From Siphlonurus alternatus (Eukaryota > Arthropoda > Insecta > Ephemeroptera > Siphlonuridae): 64,000 nt of DNA. A program made the position numbers and the translations under genes. The stretch spans positions 31,380,359 to 31,444,358 of the forward strand of contig OX463779.1 in NCBI GenBank assembly GCA_949825025.1, read 5' to 3'. Below the pieces are notes generated by a model. The model was not told where the DNA came from. It ran no database searches and saw nothing but the letters and a program-made list of their open reading frames with translations. Positions 35,564 through 49,385 of this stretch are shown in pieces (position 1 is the first letter of the stretch; the number at the start of each line of letters is the position of its first letter).

Positions 35564-38500
35564 ATTCAGCCAATATTCTTTCACTTCAGAAGGATTTTGG
35601 AAAATTTATTTATATACACTAGGAGATTCTCAGGGGGTATCTTGCAAGCACGGTTTAGTCCAGCGTGAAATCTATTGTCCAAGATGACGTCATTACAAAC
35701 TGTTAGTGACTTCAAACATGTTTGGCTTACGTCTAAATTAACCGTACTTTAGATAAAGCTATATAATATAAGCAGATTAAATTATATCCCTGTTATTTCT
35801 CCGTATAATGTCACGTAATAATAAGTCCATATAATAATATATTATAGCATGCTATGTAAGTTTGATTTATATTTTGATATTAATAAACCAAATTAATTTT
35901 GTACCAAATCGTATTTTTTAAAAAAATACATTAAAACTAAAATAACACGTAAGAAAGCAATTCAAAAACAAATTTCATTTCAAATTTAAAAAATTGTTGT
36001 GTTGCATTTTATGATATCTGATCATTCACTTTATATTTTAAAGACAGACAAAAAATACATTAAAAAAATGTCTCAAAATTAAAATTAATGAGAATTGAAC
36101 AGGAAGTTGACAGGACTAGCAATAATTTATATTCTTCTCTTTTCAACTAATGTGTCAACTAAAAGGAGGGGAAAATTCCACAAACAGTCTGCAACGTTGA
36201 CAGAAATTGCGATTGTGATTTAGCAACAACAAAAAAAATATATACATACAAAAAAATAAAAAATAAGCAAAATCCATTGTATAGTGCTGTCCATTGTACA
36301 GCAATAACAGGAAACTGTTTAGAATTTTGCTTCGATTTCCTTAAAATATATATAAATTTTATTTTATGACAACCATACAAAGCATTCATGATTGCTATTA
36401 TAGAACTATTAATAAAACCACATGTATATGCCACAAATTTTATGTAATACATTATTTGAGATTTTTATGATAAAAAAACTAATGTAACCTATTAAATTTT
36501 AATCTCTTTCTGATGAAAAAAGCATAAAAAAAAACAAAAAAAAAAAAAGAAAAAAAGAACACACTTTTAGTGGACATATTTACAAGAAGTTCTAAATTAT
36601 AAAAGGGCCGGGGCAAGAAAACGTACAGAAAAAATTACAATCTGATAAGAACACGTTTTCATTACATGCTAAATAATATTAATTATTGCAAGAATTACAC
36701 ATCAAATAATATCTAATAATATCTAAGAAAACTAATCTAAATTCTCTATAATTATCCTGTAATATCCAGTTTTGTGGTCCCACAAATTAATATTAACGTA
36801 TAAACACAATTTGTTCGGTAAACATCAATTTAGTTAATTAGGGTGAGGAGACAGCAGGCTTCATCCAACCGTGCAGGTGCTTATCAGGGTGCCGAGTGGG
36901 TGGTGGAAGTAGGAGTGTTGATCTTGTGAGAAATATGAGAGAACTAGTGGGTAACTACGTAGCACTCTCTTTAAAGTTGAACGACTTAATTTCCTAGGGA
37001 AATATGACTTCTGTGTTTACTATTATACATATTTGCATAAAACTATTACATCAATAATTTTATACCATACAATTTTTGTTCTAAAGTAATTTGAATTTTA
37101 ATGAAAGTTTACTATATAAAGTTATAAACAAGTATGAAATAATTTTAACACCTTGTATATATATTAAAAAATAAATTACCATCTAGAGCTTTTACACATG
37201 GAGCTGCTTAAATATTACCTTAATTTAACTTTTACCATAAATTTGTTCATTCCTTGCCATCTGATATTCTTGTGAACAATGAACATGCAAATACATCAGG
37301 ATGTAAATCGATTCTTCTTCTTTTTTCCTTCATCTATTGTATCAAGATTTTCAATCCAAACTTGTCGAGGTTTCTGGAATAAGGAGGGGATTTCGATCTC
37401 TCTTGATTTGGTTGGGCTGCTTTTGGAGCTTGCTGTTCTACCTGAAAATGCAATCATACTGTTAATTATAATTATTTTCAAAGTTCTTAAAAATTACATT
37501 TAATTTATAATAAGCAACGAATGTATGCATATTTGGTAAATTTTGAATTTTAGGAGATTTTAATTATTGTTGGAGATGCAACTGCCAATTTGTATGTTTG
37601 GGGAAATGTGAGAAAACACCAAGTAAGCAATATATATATTTTTTAAATCAGTATATCTCCGGATTGAAATAATTTTAATCTTTTATTCAGTTTCTCATCT
37701 TTTTTTCCTCATATCTTGCACTATTCAATATTTCCTAGCAAAAAATAGAGGAAAAGACGAGATTACGTCTTCTTTTCTCTTATTGGGTATGAAATGTTAG
37801 AAATATTGTCTCTGTTTCATCCTCGATTTAAGCGAGGAAGAAATAAGGTGTATTTAAAAAAAAGACGTAATAAGATTAGGTTTAGATGTCTAAATGATGA
37901 ATTGAGGATGTAAATTTTTAAATGGGATCTATAAAATAGTTTTATGCTCTTTGTGTGACAAACGATGGAAAATGGATTAAAGGTAACTTAAGCAGTGTCC
38001 CGAGATGTTAAATTAGAATATATTACTATATGTGGTAATAAAGTTATCTTGGTGCTTCATGGGAATACTTTATCCGACTTAATTATTTAAGTTCATTACG
38101 CGTTCACCTCAAGACAAAGCTTTCGTTACCTTCAACTTATTTATGGACCCTATAACTCCAGTAGGGGTTAATAATTTGAAATTTGGGGTGAGGTGAGAGA
38201 GCTAAATCCATTACCGAAGAATCTTAGTTCTCCACAGGGAGTGTGACACAGTCCAGAAATGTTGCAGGGGTAACAAAAGTTTTTAACCTGGAGATATACA
38301 CCTATGTTTCATAGCGAAATCACAGTCACCATAATCAGTTTTATCAGAGAATAAAACATTACAAATATATATTACTCTGATAATTCCTATTTGCTGGTAT
38401 TACAATCAATAAATAGGTATAAATACCAAACATATTTCCATAAGCATAAGTTTGTATTTTATTTCATTGATATATATAGCGGTAATTATATAATCTGATA

Positions 38501-41500
38501 CACGAAGTAAAATTTATAAAAAGGTACTGAAGGTGCATTTTCTATGTATTTATCTGGCCCTCTTTACTTATTGTTAGTTTGTTTGCATTTTTTTCAGTAT
38601 TTTTTATAAAGAAAGTATAATGGTAATTAATATAAATAATCTCTAAATAAATCATAATTAAAAATATCTTGTCAACTTTAAAAAAAAAAAGAGTCAAAAG
38701 AAATGAATGGCTTATTTTATAACATAGTCCATAAATTTTGAAGTGACAAAATAGTATTGTATTCTCCTTAAATAATTGTAATATTCGATAAAATCTCAAT
38801 TTAAATTGAATATATTATTTCAATATCTTTTTAGTAACTTCTGTTTTATATTAAAATATTATTTCAGACTTAAAATTAATTTCAGTTGAAAAAATAAAGT
38901 AACAGAGTATCCACAACAAAGAATTGTGCTTGTAATTATAACTATTTTAGAAAAAAATAAAAAATATACGATTTTAATTAAAAAAAATAGCGTACGTTAA
39001 AATGTCATTAACAAATTAATTGAAATTTTCATTTACATGTTTCTAAAGCTTAAAGTAGTAAAAAAATAAAACATCAACAACAGCCTAGTTTGGATTAATA
39101 AGACTGCAAAATTTCGTTCACTCTAAGTCCCTTTAATAAAAAATTTATTGATTTTTCTAAAATTTAATTATAGAACACTGATTTACTCTATTTACAAGTA
39201 TTGCACGAAATTCATTGATAAGTAGACGATAATTTTAAATTCACTTTTTTCATATCGGTAGAATGTTCCGGTAAATTGCTGTACTTTAGCCCAAGTTCTG
39301 TAGTACAATTTTCCTTACACAATACAACAATATAACCCCTAGCAGTTCATTCTATATTTTATAACAAGGCAATGGCTTTGAGCCACAAGGTGTATTCAAA
39401 ACAAAATCAACAAAGTGAGAGTAAATTTGTGGTTTAGTCAATAACACATATTCTGTTGTATAAAACAGTTGTAATTATAATTGTAAACTCATTTTGTTTT
39501 TGAGCTGCAATATTGAAACATTCAGTTGAGTCGTTAAATAAAAAAATATATCTACTTAAAAATTAGATATGGATCTTTAAAATATATAAAATGAAAATTT
39601 GAAAGAACAATTTGGTTTGAATTTATGCAGGAAGAGATGTGATTAAAAATAATACATGATAAATTATAATATTATTCTTTAGTAAAAAAAATGTGTATTT
39701 ATTTAACTGTGAAATCTACGCTCACAAGAAGGATATTTTTAACACGCATTTTTTTCTATACTTGAACGTATAATTAAAAATTGTATGTAAACATATGGTC
39801 TTCTAATTAATGCAAAGTAAAAATTTAAACTTCATTATATATTTTGTTCCAATTATGATGGTTTAACATCAAACGAATTTCTTTTTCCTACGTATATTTT
39901 AATTTTGATTAATTTTTTTCTTCTGAAGTTCACGTTGTTGCCTTTTTTCCCTCTTTTTTTAATGAAACCACTATGTTATATTATAAAATAAAAGTTATTT
40001 TACATGTTGCCTGGTCTCTTGAAAAATGGTGAAATAATTCATATGAATAAAATAATTCCACCAATAAAAGAAAACATTTCTTGTTATTTCTAGTGTAAAT
40101 TTACCTTTTAATTCATTTATAACTAAAAAAAAAAAAAAAAAAAACGTTTAAGTCATTCTAAAACAGCTGCGTTTTTATGGAGGGATTTATTTCAATGAAA
40201 AATTTGGCTCAAAGACTGCAGTTGTGATGTTAGCCAGCGTAATAATTTATCCAAATATGCACAAGTTACCTACATTTAAGCTTCAATTTTAGATTATTTA
40301 AAAATAAAGTTATTATAATTTCATTATTTTGGTAACATTTTAAAATTTCATCATTTCTACAACGAAAATTGATCATGCAATTGCCCTACCTTTTTATCTT
40401 ATTATATTGTAACTTAAAGGATAAAAAAAGTGCAGAAAAACTGCAATGCAATTTAATTTGAAATTTTTTATTCAGATCAATTTGTGAAGCTCGTGGTTAA
40501 TTTTCAAACAATATATTTATAATTTCAGTAAGATTCAAGATTAAATATATTTTAAAATATAACTTACCATGTTAAAAAATATAAATATTCAGTTTTGACA
40601 CTGACAAGTGAGAATATATCAAGTATTCAAACTGAAATATATTTAAATTGCACTCTATTAAGACGTAAGGAAAGCATCTCTGCATACCCAAAGTTTTCTA
40701 CCTGGTAGACCAATGTCTGTTTTATAATGTCTTTTTCATTCTTAATTGTGGGACGATTTAGTATCTGATTTTGCCCACCAGAGCATAAAACGTTATGAAA
40801 TTGTTTGCGCTGGTTATAACACTGGGAGTTTTGATAATTAACGGTAATTTTCCATAAGTTAACAATTATTAAAAAGTCCCGTTTTGTTCCTTTCACTAGA
40901 ACTAGAGAGACATTATCAAAAATATTTTTTTTATTTATTTATTTTTATTTTTTTACAATCAACACTCACACAAGAGACACATGGGATAAAAAAAATATAT
41001 TCATGGAACAGTAATAGTAACTGGTTTACTTACACGTTGGTTTCGTGACGACTTGAAGTAGTTTTTACACATCTTATTTTTATACAATTTCCTTGCTTTA
41101 ATGCTGTCAAGCACACAGATTCCATTACCCCCCCCTCTATGCTCTCTGCAAGGTCTCTGAGGATGTCTTGGTGTTTACTGAGATATATTTTTACTAAGCA
41201 GCAAGAGATATTATAAACAACGTTAAAACTTGGTAAATACAAAAATTAAATTTTCTCTTGTATGGTAAATATAAACAGAGTGTAGGTTTTAAATATTCAT
41301 ATTTTATATGCAAATATTTTCTAAAGGTAAACATGTATGAAACTTTCAAAACATTAAGGATTAAACATAAATTACAAAAGTACCATCAACAAAATATGAC
41401 TTTTTTTCTGTTGCCTATTTTTTTTTATAACATAGCTTACTTTTTTTTATAAGCAAACCTTTCTTTTTCCCCTCTTTTCGTGTTTGTCTCGTTTTTATGC

Positions 41501-41944
41501 AGCGTAAAATTTTACAATTTCCGACAGTAAAAAAAAGGGAAAAAAATCTGAAGCATCACTTTTGGTGCTAACGGATACTGAATAAAACATAAAATATTAT
41601 AGCCCCTATGCAATCTTTTTGATACGTATGTAGTTACATACCCTCATGCATTTTAAAATGTTTATATAAATTGTATGGAAAATAATTTACCTGCATATTA
41701 TATTAAGTATAATTACAATTTTACATAATGTGTAAAATATAATATTTCGTTGTAATATGAAATTATATTTAAATTTTATTTTCAAGTCATATACTTTCTG
41801 TCAAAATTATGCCTTTTAAATAAAAATGTATATAATAATTTTTAATATTAATTGAAAACATCCTGATGGTTATCTCTTTTGTGATATTGAAAAAAAAAAT
41901 CAAATTATTTAATTTATAAAATTCATATTAGTATATTTTTTTAA
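35564..41944. other. Long AT-rich non-coding stretch
   Basis: No supported gene. Balanced patches at about 36845-36960 and 37350-37440 hold nothing recognisable. An A run occurs at 40121-40144. Minus frames at 40627-40896 and 41030-41242 have varied composition; the latter ends at a donor-like GTGTAAGTAAAC near 41035, but neither shows a family motif. Confidence 0.55.
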
Positions 41945-42075
41945 CATTCCCGCCCTGTGTCTTCTCAATGAGTATATAACCTATAGACAGGAACGAAGGG
42001 TGGACAGGAAAAGCCAGGGTTGGCCTAACACCCGAAAATGTCCCGAAAACCCTTAGGATGAGGTGAGAGAATTAC
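41945..42075 (-). repeat. GC-richer dispersed repeat, short 3' copy
   Basis: The reverse complement aligns by eye with 15480-15600, sharing TCCTAAGGGTTTTCGG-like, TTTTCCTGTCCACCCTT and TGTCTATAGGTT motifs in order. It appears to be the 3' part of the same family, truncated at the 5' side. Confidence 0.65.
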
Positions 42076-42656
42076 GAGTTTGCTAAGATAGGTACGGAGG
42101 CTTTTGTATTTATTAAGTGTGTCTGAATTTACAAAATTTAGAAACTTGATAGTTGTGAAATGTCTATGTTAATTTTCACGTGAGTTCTACCAAGAGCTGA
42201 ATTTCTGAGCTTAAAACTTTGTTCATATCAGAGTAATGTGTGTTGATATTTTACTAAGCACTAAAAAAGTTGCATCTCTTTTGTTATAATTACAGGAAAA
42301 ATGTCTTTAAACTGAATTTATGATTCGGTGTGATATTTACATAAATTTAGTGATAATGACGTAATATATGTTTTGTTGTGAGATCTATGAAATTTTGTAT
42401 TATTTGAAGTTGTAAAATATAAAGTTTAAAAAAGTTCACTTGTAATTGATATAGCTTAAATTATCATATTCGTGTATCTTTTGCACCAGCCGGTAAGCTT
42501 TAATAAAGCTTTGGCTGAACAATTAACACATGATTGAATAAAAGAATAATAAAAAAAAAATACTTTTTATGAACTTTTTAAAACAAATAATATATTAAAT
42601 TAAATTCGTACATAAAAAGTACAACATAATTCATAATGGTATGTTGTGTATATAAA

Positions 42657-42658
<2 letters not shown>

Positions 42659-42696
<38 letters not shown>
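42659..42696. repeat. (TA)n microsatellite
   Basis: About 38 bases of alternating TA. Confidence 0.95.
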
Positions 42697-42701
<5 letters not shown>

Positions 42702-42772
42702 TATAATAATATATCATAAAGTTATAGTTCTATATATACAGTATGTAAGGAAAACATATTTCCAGCTTTATG

Positions 42773-42968
42773 ACACTGCTGTGACAAGTTATTTTTCATA
42801 AAAAAAACATTGGCTGCCGGTGAGAAATTGCTATTTGAGCGGTGGCCCCAATCTCAGCGTGTTCACAAGCTTTGCAAGGAGAAGAACGGGGGGTTTCCAG
42901 TGGATGATACGAGAGATAAAACAGACGGGCACAATACGTCCAATATAGCCGTGATTGGATACAAATAA
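42773..42968 (+). other. GC-rich patch with a 64-codon open frame, unrecognised
   Basis: After a TGA at 42770 a plus-strand frame is open to a TAA at 42966. The GC-rich part (42810-42960) reads LAAGEKLLFERW, then VHKLCKEKNGGFP, then VDDTRDKTDGHN, a mixed and protein-like composition. No ATG begins it and no clear splice acceptor was identified. It may be an exon or gene relic, or chance openness of a GC-rich patch. Confidence 0.25.
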
Positions 42969-43358
42969 TAACTTCAGAGTTACAGCCAACTTTGAAAATA
43001 AAGTTATAAAAAAAAGTTTACATAAGAGATTGCTCTAGATTAGAATATGGCCTTAAGCTTTTTGTTTAGCTTTCATAATTCTGGTCCCGTGAGATGTAAT
43101 TTAAAGCCAGAGTATATTTTTATATATGTATGTTTTTTTTATATTAAACTCTTGAAATTTTTATTTTTTACTCGGTTGTTTTATCTGCTTTGCATTAAAT
43201 ATTTTATAATAAAAAAGTAAATATAATAATTTTAACAAAATATTATGCTTTACAAATATAATACTTAAGAGAAAACAAAAAAATTTCAACGTGCAGCACT
43301 TATAAAAAATTTTACGTTTTCTATCCTCTCTCTCTTGCCCTCATTCCCTCCCTCCCTC

Positions 43359-43520
<162 letters not shown>

Positions 43521-43532
43521 CAGATTTCTTGA

Positions 43533-43757
43533 TGTATATATATATATATATATATTAAAACCCTTAATTTATTGATTTGAAATATTAACCACTTTAATTG
43601 CTTACTGAACGCACTAATTTTATTATTGTGTACTTAAATTATTTTGTGTCTATCTTCTATAAACTTAAATGTGTCTGAGAAATGCTTTGCCAAGTATAGG
43701 ATTAAAATAGAGAATTATACAGTATTATACAATATATATATATATATATATATATAT
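43533..43757. repeat. Two short (TA)n microsatellites
   Basis: TA runs at about 43533-43555 and 43734-43757, separated by ordinary AT-rich sequence. Confidence 0.9.
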
Positions 43758-44147
43758 CCGTAAATGAAAGTTATTCTAGTTATTTATCAAATTTATTGAT
43801 ATACCATTGATAGCAAGCACTAAAAGATATAATTATACATTTCCTGAGGAAAACTTTTCTCAGCATGCAGCATTGACCCTAAAAATCATTTTCTAAAATA
43901 TTTTATTTGACAATATTTAAAATACACTCATCTTGTCATGAAGTTACTGAAATTTTGCAGTGTTTTTTTTTATTATTTAAATCTTTTACTATGGGATTCA
44001 GTTTCCTTTAGCAAATCAACTTTAACGCGAGAAAATGTTGCAGCAAATTCACATAAGCAATGCTGCTAGTTTTTAATAATAAAATACAGACTTGGATGTT
44101 CTCTATCTTTACTATAGAAATACAATGCAAACGGTTATCCGTTACAT

Positions 44148-44335
44148 GAATTCACATGAGTGACGACCATTTGAAGCGAATTAGAAGCACTTGCTGTTAA
44201 ATCCGATGCTTTAAGCAAATTTTTACTGAATTGAATTACGATGCTCTTTTGGATAACCAAATATCACCTGTGAATGTTACAGCAAGTGCGCATTATTTGC
44301 GTCGCGTACTGAAAATCGCTTATTATGTAACACCT
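44148..44335 (+). mobile_element. MITE family B, copy 3, degenerate
   Basis: Shares GAATTCACATG, TTACGATGCTCTTTT and TGTTACAGCAAGTGCGCATTAT with the other copies, in the same order. The ends are diverged, so the limits are approximate and no target duplication is assigned. Confidence 0.65.
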
Positions 44336-44528
44336 TTATATTTATTAGTATGTAAATTTTACCGTAGTAAAAATTATTCATAGTAGTGTAAATGGATACT
44401 TCCCATGATTTTTGATGTGAATTGAATTCTAAAATTTTAAAAGTGACGTCATAGAATACACACGTGGATTAAAGTATAGACATTTTTTGATAGCTTTTGA
44501 CGTTACATTATGTATCATTGTTGTTCAG

Positions 44529-44642
44529 ATGGCGGCTGACGAAGAGATGTTTGATGCAAGAAGCAGAGTGTGGAAAGGAGATAGGGCGGTCAAGTGTGTC
44601 TGCCTGTCTACCAAGCTCATCTGGCCTGCTAGATTTATGTGA
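44529..44642 (+). other. Short open frame in a balanced patch, possible coding exon
   Basis: An ATG preceded by a pyrimidine-leaning TTGTTGTTCAG opens a 37-codon frame beginning MAADEEMFDARSR and ending at a TGA. The composition is unlike the AT-rich surroundings. No family was recognised and no convincing donor site lies inside. It could be a first coding exon, a micro-ORF or chance. A T run of about 20 follows at 44738. Confidence 0.2.
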
Positions 44643-44844
44643 CAAAACACCATCACAACGCGTTCAAAAGGAAAAACATTATACAGAAAAAAATCTATAC
44701 TGTATCTTAAACTCAATAAAAGTAGTTTTGTGTTCCTTTTTTTTTTTTTTTTTTTTTCAAAAAAAAAATCTAACATGCAATTTAATTTTTTTGCCACGTG
44801 TGGATCTTAAATTAAGGGAAAGGGGACGAGGGAGCGTGTAACTA

Positions 44845-46654
44845 GTTCTTTATTTAAAAAACTGCGGGTAAATTAAATTAGCGCGAAGTTATATACTATC
44901 TACAAATTAGGTTTCCAGTATTTCTGATATTTCAAATATTTCAAATATTTGCTCCAATTATAACGTATGCCATACTATATAAAAGATGGAATTCTTTTAT
45001 GCTTTTTTTTTTTTTCTTTTAAACTGAGAATTAACTTACGTAACGTTTATTAAAAAAATATTTAATTAATGATAATAATGCAACAAAATGATTGGAATTT
45101 AATGAATTTTACTTTAAAATTACTTTTTGGAAAAAAATTAAAAATGAAGAGACTTAATACAATATTGTACGTCTATAATAATGAAAGGATGGTAAATTCA
45201 GAAGCTAGGCTTAAAATAAGCTCACCGTTCTCTATAAAAGCTTATTTCATGCCTTAAGCCTCCAGTCGACATGGAGGAGACACAAGTCACGTGGGTTCCT
45301 GGTGGAATTAATTTGGCTCACAGCCGCTCCAACGAAATTGACTTCATATACTTTCATGTGCGGAATTATGAGACAAAACTATATGAATGTCTATGGAATT
45401 TACTCTTAAAGTGGCTGAGAAAATAAATAGTCTTGTGAGTTAATGTAAAGAAATTTACTATATTTCATGTATAGTAATTAATTTCTTACTAACGATATTA
45501 AATTTATGAAACAAATATTTAATTTAATATTAACATTTTAATATTTTTAATTTCACTCTCATTAATTTGTGTTTATAAACAATAGATTTTAAAATTTTAT
45601 ATCTTATTGTTAAATTTGATTATTATTATATTAGTAATAGTATTGCTTCAATGCGCTTTTAAAATTATTTATGATATGAAATAATTTAAATTGTTACACT
45701 TTGTGTATGATTGTGTTGAATTAATGGTAAATGAAAAAATATTTCCTTTATTAGAGAAATTTAACAACGAATAGAATTACTGAATTTAAATGGTAAAGCA
45801 ATATTCGCGCAATAAACACCATTATATTCTTTTCAGTATTCATTTTTATTATTTCTATGTATATTTCATACGTTTAATTTTCTATCAAATATAAAATTTA
45901 TGTGTGATAAAATGTTTTATTACAATGTTCTTTTATTTTTACAGCTGAAAAAAATTTAATATTTGAACAATTGATGTTACTAGCCAATAAAATTTTCCCA
46001 CGTGCATGGTATACAAAATTACTTCAATAAAAGCTACCTTCACAATTCATACGTACTGGTTGTAATTTCTATCTTTTGAATGCCATATACGTTAGAATCG
46101 TTATATATTGTAATTTGTTCTTGCAAGAAAAAAAAAATGAAATTGCTTGATGTGTAATAAAAATTTACGATAAAAACAAATTCTTGATACTGAATTGCTA
46201 TTTTCTACATATTTTTTTATATAATAAAATACTTTTTCAAGCTATATTATTAAAAAAGCCTTTTGTGGCTGTCAGCCTCTGCCCGGTCTGACTCACAAAA
46301 AACACATACAATACGTCGCTGAATTTGACAAAAGAAGCTGTTCGTCCACATATTGCAAACTAACCAAAGCCACCTTGAACAAAGGGAGGATATTAAATTC
46401 AATTGTCAACCTGTCACGTATGATATTGCTCAATAAACAAGTGCTTCATAAAATAAAAATTAATATTTTCGTTTTTATCTAAACTCTTTTAATTAAATTG
46501 AATATATTTTATATTAAATTTATTGCTTATTTTATTGCTGAAAAAAGAAAGTAAGCAGCTTGAATATTTTTATTTCTTTAAATAAAAACAATAAACTTCA
46601 GGAATTATCTCACAGTCAGTTGATTGAGATCTCAGAATCAACCTTCTTGGTAAA
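44845..46654. other. AT-rich non-coding stretch
   Basis: Contains a hairpin at about 45209-45259 (GGCTTAAAATAAGC against GCTTATTTCATGCCTTAAGCC). Nothing else is recognised. Confidence 0.55.
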
Positions 46655-47150
46655 CAAATTTTAATTTACGCGAATCACGAAGGAAGTTTTCCAACTTTCT
46701 TACTAACAACGTTTAAATATTTTTGCAGTGGACATGGAACTCACCATACAAATTTTTAAGTGGGTCTGTCTCATCAGTTTTGTGAAAATTAGGGTAGAAT
46801 TTTAACACTGTCCTTATAGTCGAAAACAGGAAATGGAGCTGTTGTGAGAAAACCGCTTCTTTGAATTTTCCCAAAACATAAGCGATTAAGTTTCAAAACA
46901 TTCTCGAATTTTCAAGATTAATTTCATTTGATTCCAATTCTTACAGAAATATTCTACAACTCTGCAGTAACTGAGATCAATCGTTTAACAAAAGCTGTAA
47001 CAAAAAAATTATATCAAGTTTTTAAACAGATTTTACTGATTACAGATGGCTGTAAGATAATAGGTCTGCCAGTAAACACTTCCCATCAGTTAAAATTTTA
47101 TTGTATGTGAGTTCCATTGAGTAAAATAAGATGTAGGTTTCACGAACAGG
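46655..47150. mobile_element. Degenerate inverted-repeat element
   Basis: ATGGAACTCACCATACAAATTTTTAA-type sequence near 46736-46762 is mirrored near 47088-47117 (TTGTATGTGAGTTCCAT). The left part begins ACGCGAATCACGAAGGAAG, the same as the element 1.09 kb downstream at 47758. Ends resembling the 7022-7146 MITE occur near 47060 and 47130, so this may be a composite of decayed elements. Confidence 0.5.
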
Positions 47151-47423
47151 CGTTGAGTTCTCTTTAAACGATGACAAAATGATAATTGGTGTAATTGTTT
47201 AAACAAATATTGTTCCAATTTTAAAAATCCAAATTAATAAATTTTGTAAACATTTTTCATGGATGAAGTTCTGTATTAAACAAATTGTAAAGTATCTTTT
47301 TCTACAAGAAAACAAAGAAAATAAACTACTCACAACGAGCTAAAATTTATAAATAGTTGGTTAACAATGGCTGAGTGTGCGAAGTAGATTTGAGTTTCAT
47401 TATTTAATTAAATGCCTATGTGT

Positions 47424-47630
47424 CTATGCAAGCTCGAGTCTTGGCCAGTCTGAACTCGGTACAGAAAGACGGGTAGTTCTGGAAGCAAGTGCGGTGTGAG
47501 AGAAAAGGCCACTGGATGAGTTGGATACATCATGAGGGCAGTAGACACGAATATGAAGAGAAAGAGAGGCAGTTCTTTTGTCTCTGCAGTCTGTAATCTC
47601 CAGATTACAGTGAAATATTTTTGCTTTCAA
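47424..47630 (-). other. Balanced-composition patch with an open frame, unrecognised
   Basis: A minus-strand frame of 68 codons with an ATG covers a patch richer in G+C than its flanks. The translation is Ser/Thr/Leu-rich with no recognisable motif. Splice-like edges were not evident. It may be chance. Confidence 0.15.
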
Positions 47631-47757
47631 ACTTTCACCACATTTTGAAAGTATGATCTAATTACGTTGTTCTGATTTCATTTATTTAAAACGTTTTATG
47701 GAATTCACAAAGAAGAACTAATTTAAGTCAAAATAATGGTAAACAAATTTTATTTTA

Positions 47758-47880
47758 CGCGAATCACGAAGGAATTTTTCCAACTTTCTAACTAGCAACG
47801 TTTAGTGCCAGCTCAAATTAATGACACTAATAACCACATTTATGGAGAAACCTGGAAAACTCCTTCGTGAATCGCGCTCA
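47758..47880. mobile_element. Diverged relative of MITE family A
   Basis: Begins GCGAATCACGAAGGA and ends TCCTTCGTGAATCGCGC, the same terminal signature as family A. It has a different interior (AACTTTCTAACTAGCAACG against CAGGTTTCTAACCACG). Confidence 0.7.
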
Positions 47881-48169
47881 AGACTACTTATTGCTGCAAA
47901 ATATAAATTGAATATAAATTAAAAATTATACTTCATAAAATAATTGCAATAGAATGTAGCTATAATTAGTATTATTTGCAATCGTAAGAAAAAACTAAAA
48001 AATGTCAGTTAATTTTTTTAAATTATAGAATCATAATGAAGTATTAAATAGTAAAATTCAAGCTTTGGTATAAAAAATGCTGTCAACCCATCAAATTATT
48101 GATCACAATTCGTGAATCGATTTTACTTGTGGGTGGTAATTTTATTTATATACACATGCGTGGTGTTCT

Positions 48170-48480
48170 TAGAGCCATTACACGTGATGGGAAGTCACTG
48201 AAAACTGGGTGAGAAGGGAGAACTCAACAGAAAAGAGAAAGAGAGAGAGAGGAAGTGGCTGGAGAGGACGAAGGATCTATAAGAGCATTTTGTCTGGCAC
48301 AAGACGACAGCGTTGTGGGGACACATCTGGCCGAGAGCTACTTGATAATCCCGACCTATCAAACGCACTCCTCCCTTCTGCAGACTCTGATAACTACTGG
48401 CTTAGCTCCCACATCCTGGTCATGTAAAACTTGGTAACATCTTCATGATTTCCTGCAAACTTTGCAGACTACTTGTGTAG
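48170..48480 (+). other. Balanced-composition patch, two overlapping open frames
   Basis: A purine-rich start (GAAAGAGAGAGAGAGG) is followed by a GC-balanced part. Frames at 48209-48427 and 48255-48437 overlap on the same strand, so at most one could be real. Neither matches a family that can be recognised by eye. Confidence 0.15.
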
Positions 48481-48504
48481 TAAGATACACTCAAATTAAT
48501 TTTA

Positions 48505-48715
48505 TATTCCCACCGGAAGTGTAAGGTTTCTGTCCTTCCAATTCGTATTTGAAATCTAAATTTTTTCAGAAAGCTGTGTTATTAAAGTACTGAATTATTT
48601 ACATAAAAAAATAAAAAAAAATAATAAAAATATAAATCAAAACTCAGACATGAATAGCAAGACCGGAAACATCTCACTTCCGGCTACTTCCGGAGGGAAT
48701 GTCAAATAAATTTGA
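48505..48715. mobile_element. Inverted-repeat element carrying the CCGGAAGTAGCCGGAAGT motif, copy B
   Basis: Left CCACCGGAAGTGTAAGGTTTC pairs imperfectly with right ACTTCCGGCTACTTCCGG. The motif is shared with 35148, 57473 and, partly, 2304. The interior is A-rich with no frame. Confidence 0.65.
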
Positions 48716-49033
48716 CTGTAGGTAAGCTTGTCTGAGATTATTATTATGTTGCATGTACTCAGTTATTACCTCAAAACTTTAATAAAGTTATGGTATATTA
48801 ATACAATGAATTAATTTAGAAGTTAATTAAGTTTAATATATTATACACGTTTCCAACAGAAAGTAATATATACATGAATTGGTTATAATATAAGTATTAT
48901 CAAATATATACCTTTGTTTATAATATCAAAGCTTTAGTTTTAATTGAAGAAGTTGCTTGAGGGGGTACATTCAAAACATTTTATTAAGTGAATACTTTTA
49001 CATTGTATATAATATCATCTTACTATAGGATTC

Positions 49034-49090
49034 AAAAAGGTGTACCCCTAATAACATACAAGTTCCATAAGGAGAGGGGTACACCTTTTT
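49034..49090. repeat. Hairpin with 16 bp perfect arms
   Basis: AAAAAGGTGTACCCCT at 49034-49049 and AGGGGTACACCTTTTT at 49075-49090, with a 25-base loop. A partial GGGGGTACATTC lies upstream near 48962. It could be a tiny inverted-repeat element. Confidence 0.75.
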
Positions 49091-49192
49091 GGCTCTAATA
49101 GTAGTAGCTGTACTTTCTTACTGAGGGTGCTTCTTATAATAAATTGTATTTTGACATAGAAAATACTCCAAGATGTATAGTGAAAGAGACTC

Positions 49193-49385
49193 GTTTAGAG
49201 AGTTTAGCTGGCGGTAAAGTCTCTACTTGCAAAAACGAGAGTTCTGAGTTCAAATCTCAAAAAGTGCAAATGATCCTGATTTTCCCACATTTTTTTTTAA
49301 TATTTATCCCTATACCTATGAATAAAACCAATAGAGATTGGGAAAGGATGGCTGGAACTCATTCACACAGGGTATCTGACAAATT
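49193..49385 (+). mobile_element. Possible tRNA-derived SINE
   Basis: An A-box-like TTTAGCTGGCGGTAAAG and a B-box-like GAGTTCAAATCTC stand about 30 bases apart, as in a tRNA head. The remainder (to about 49385) has no match to the other SINEs here. An intact cloverleaf is not formed, so it is not an active tRNA gene. Confidence 0.45.
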
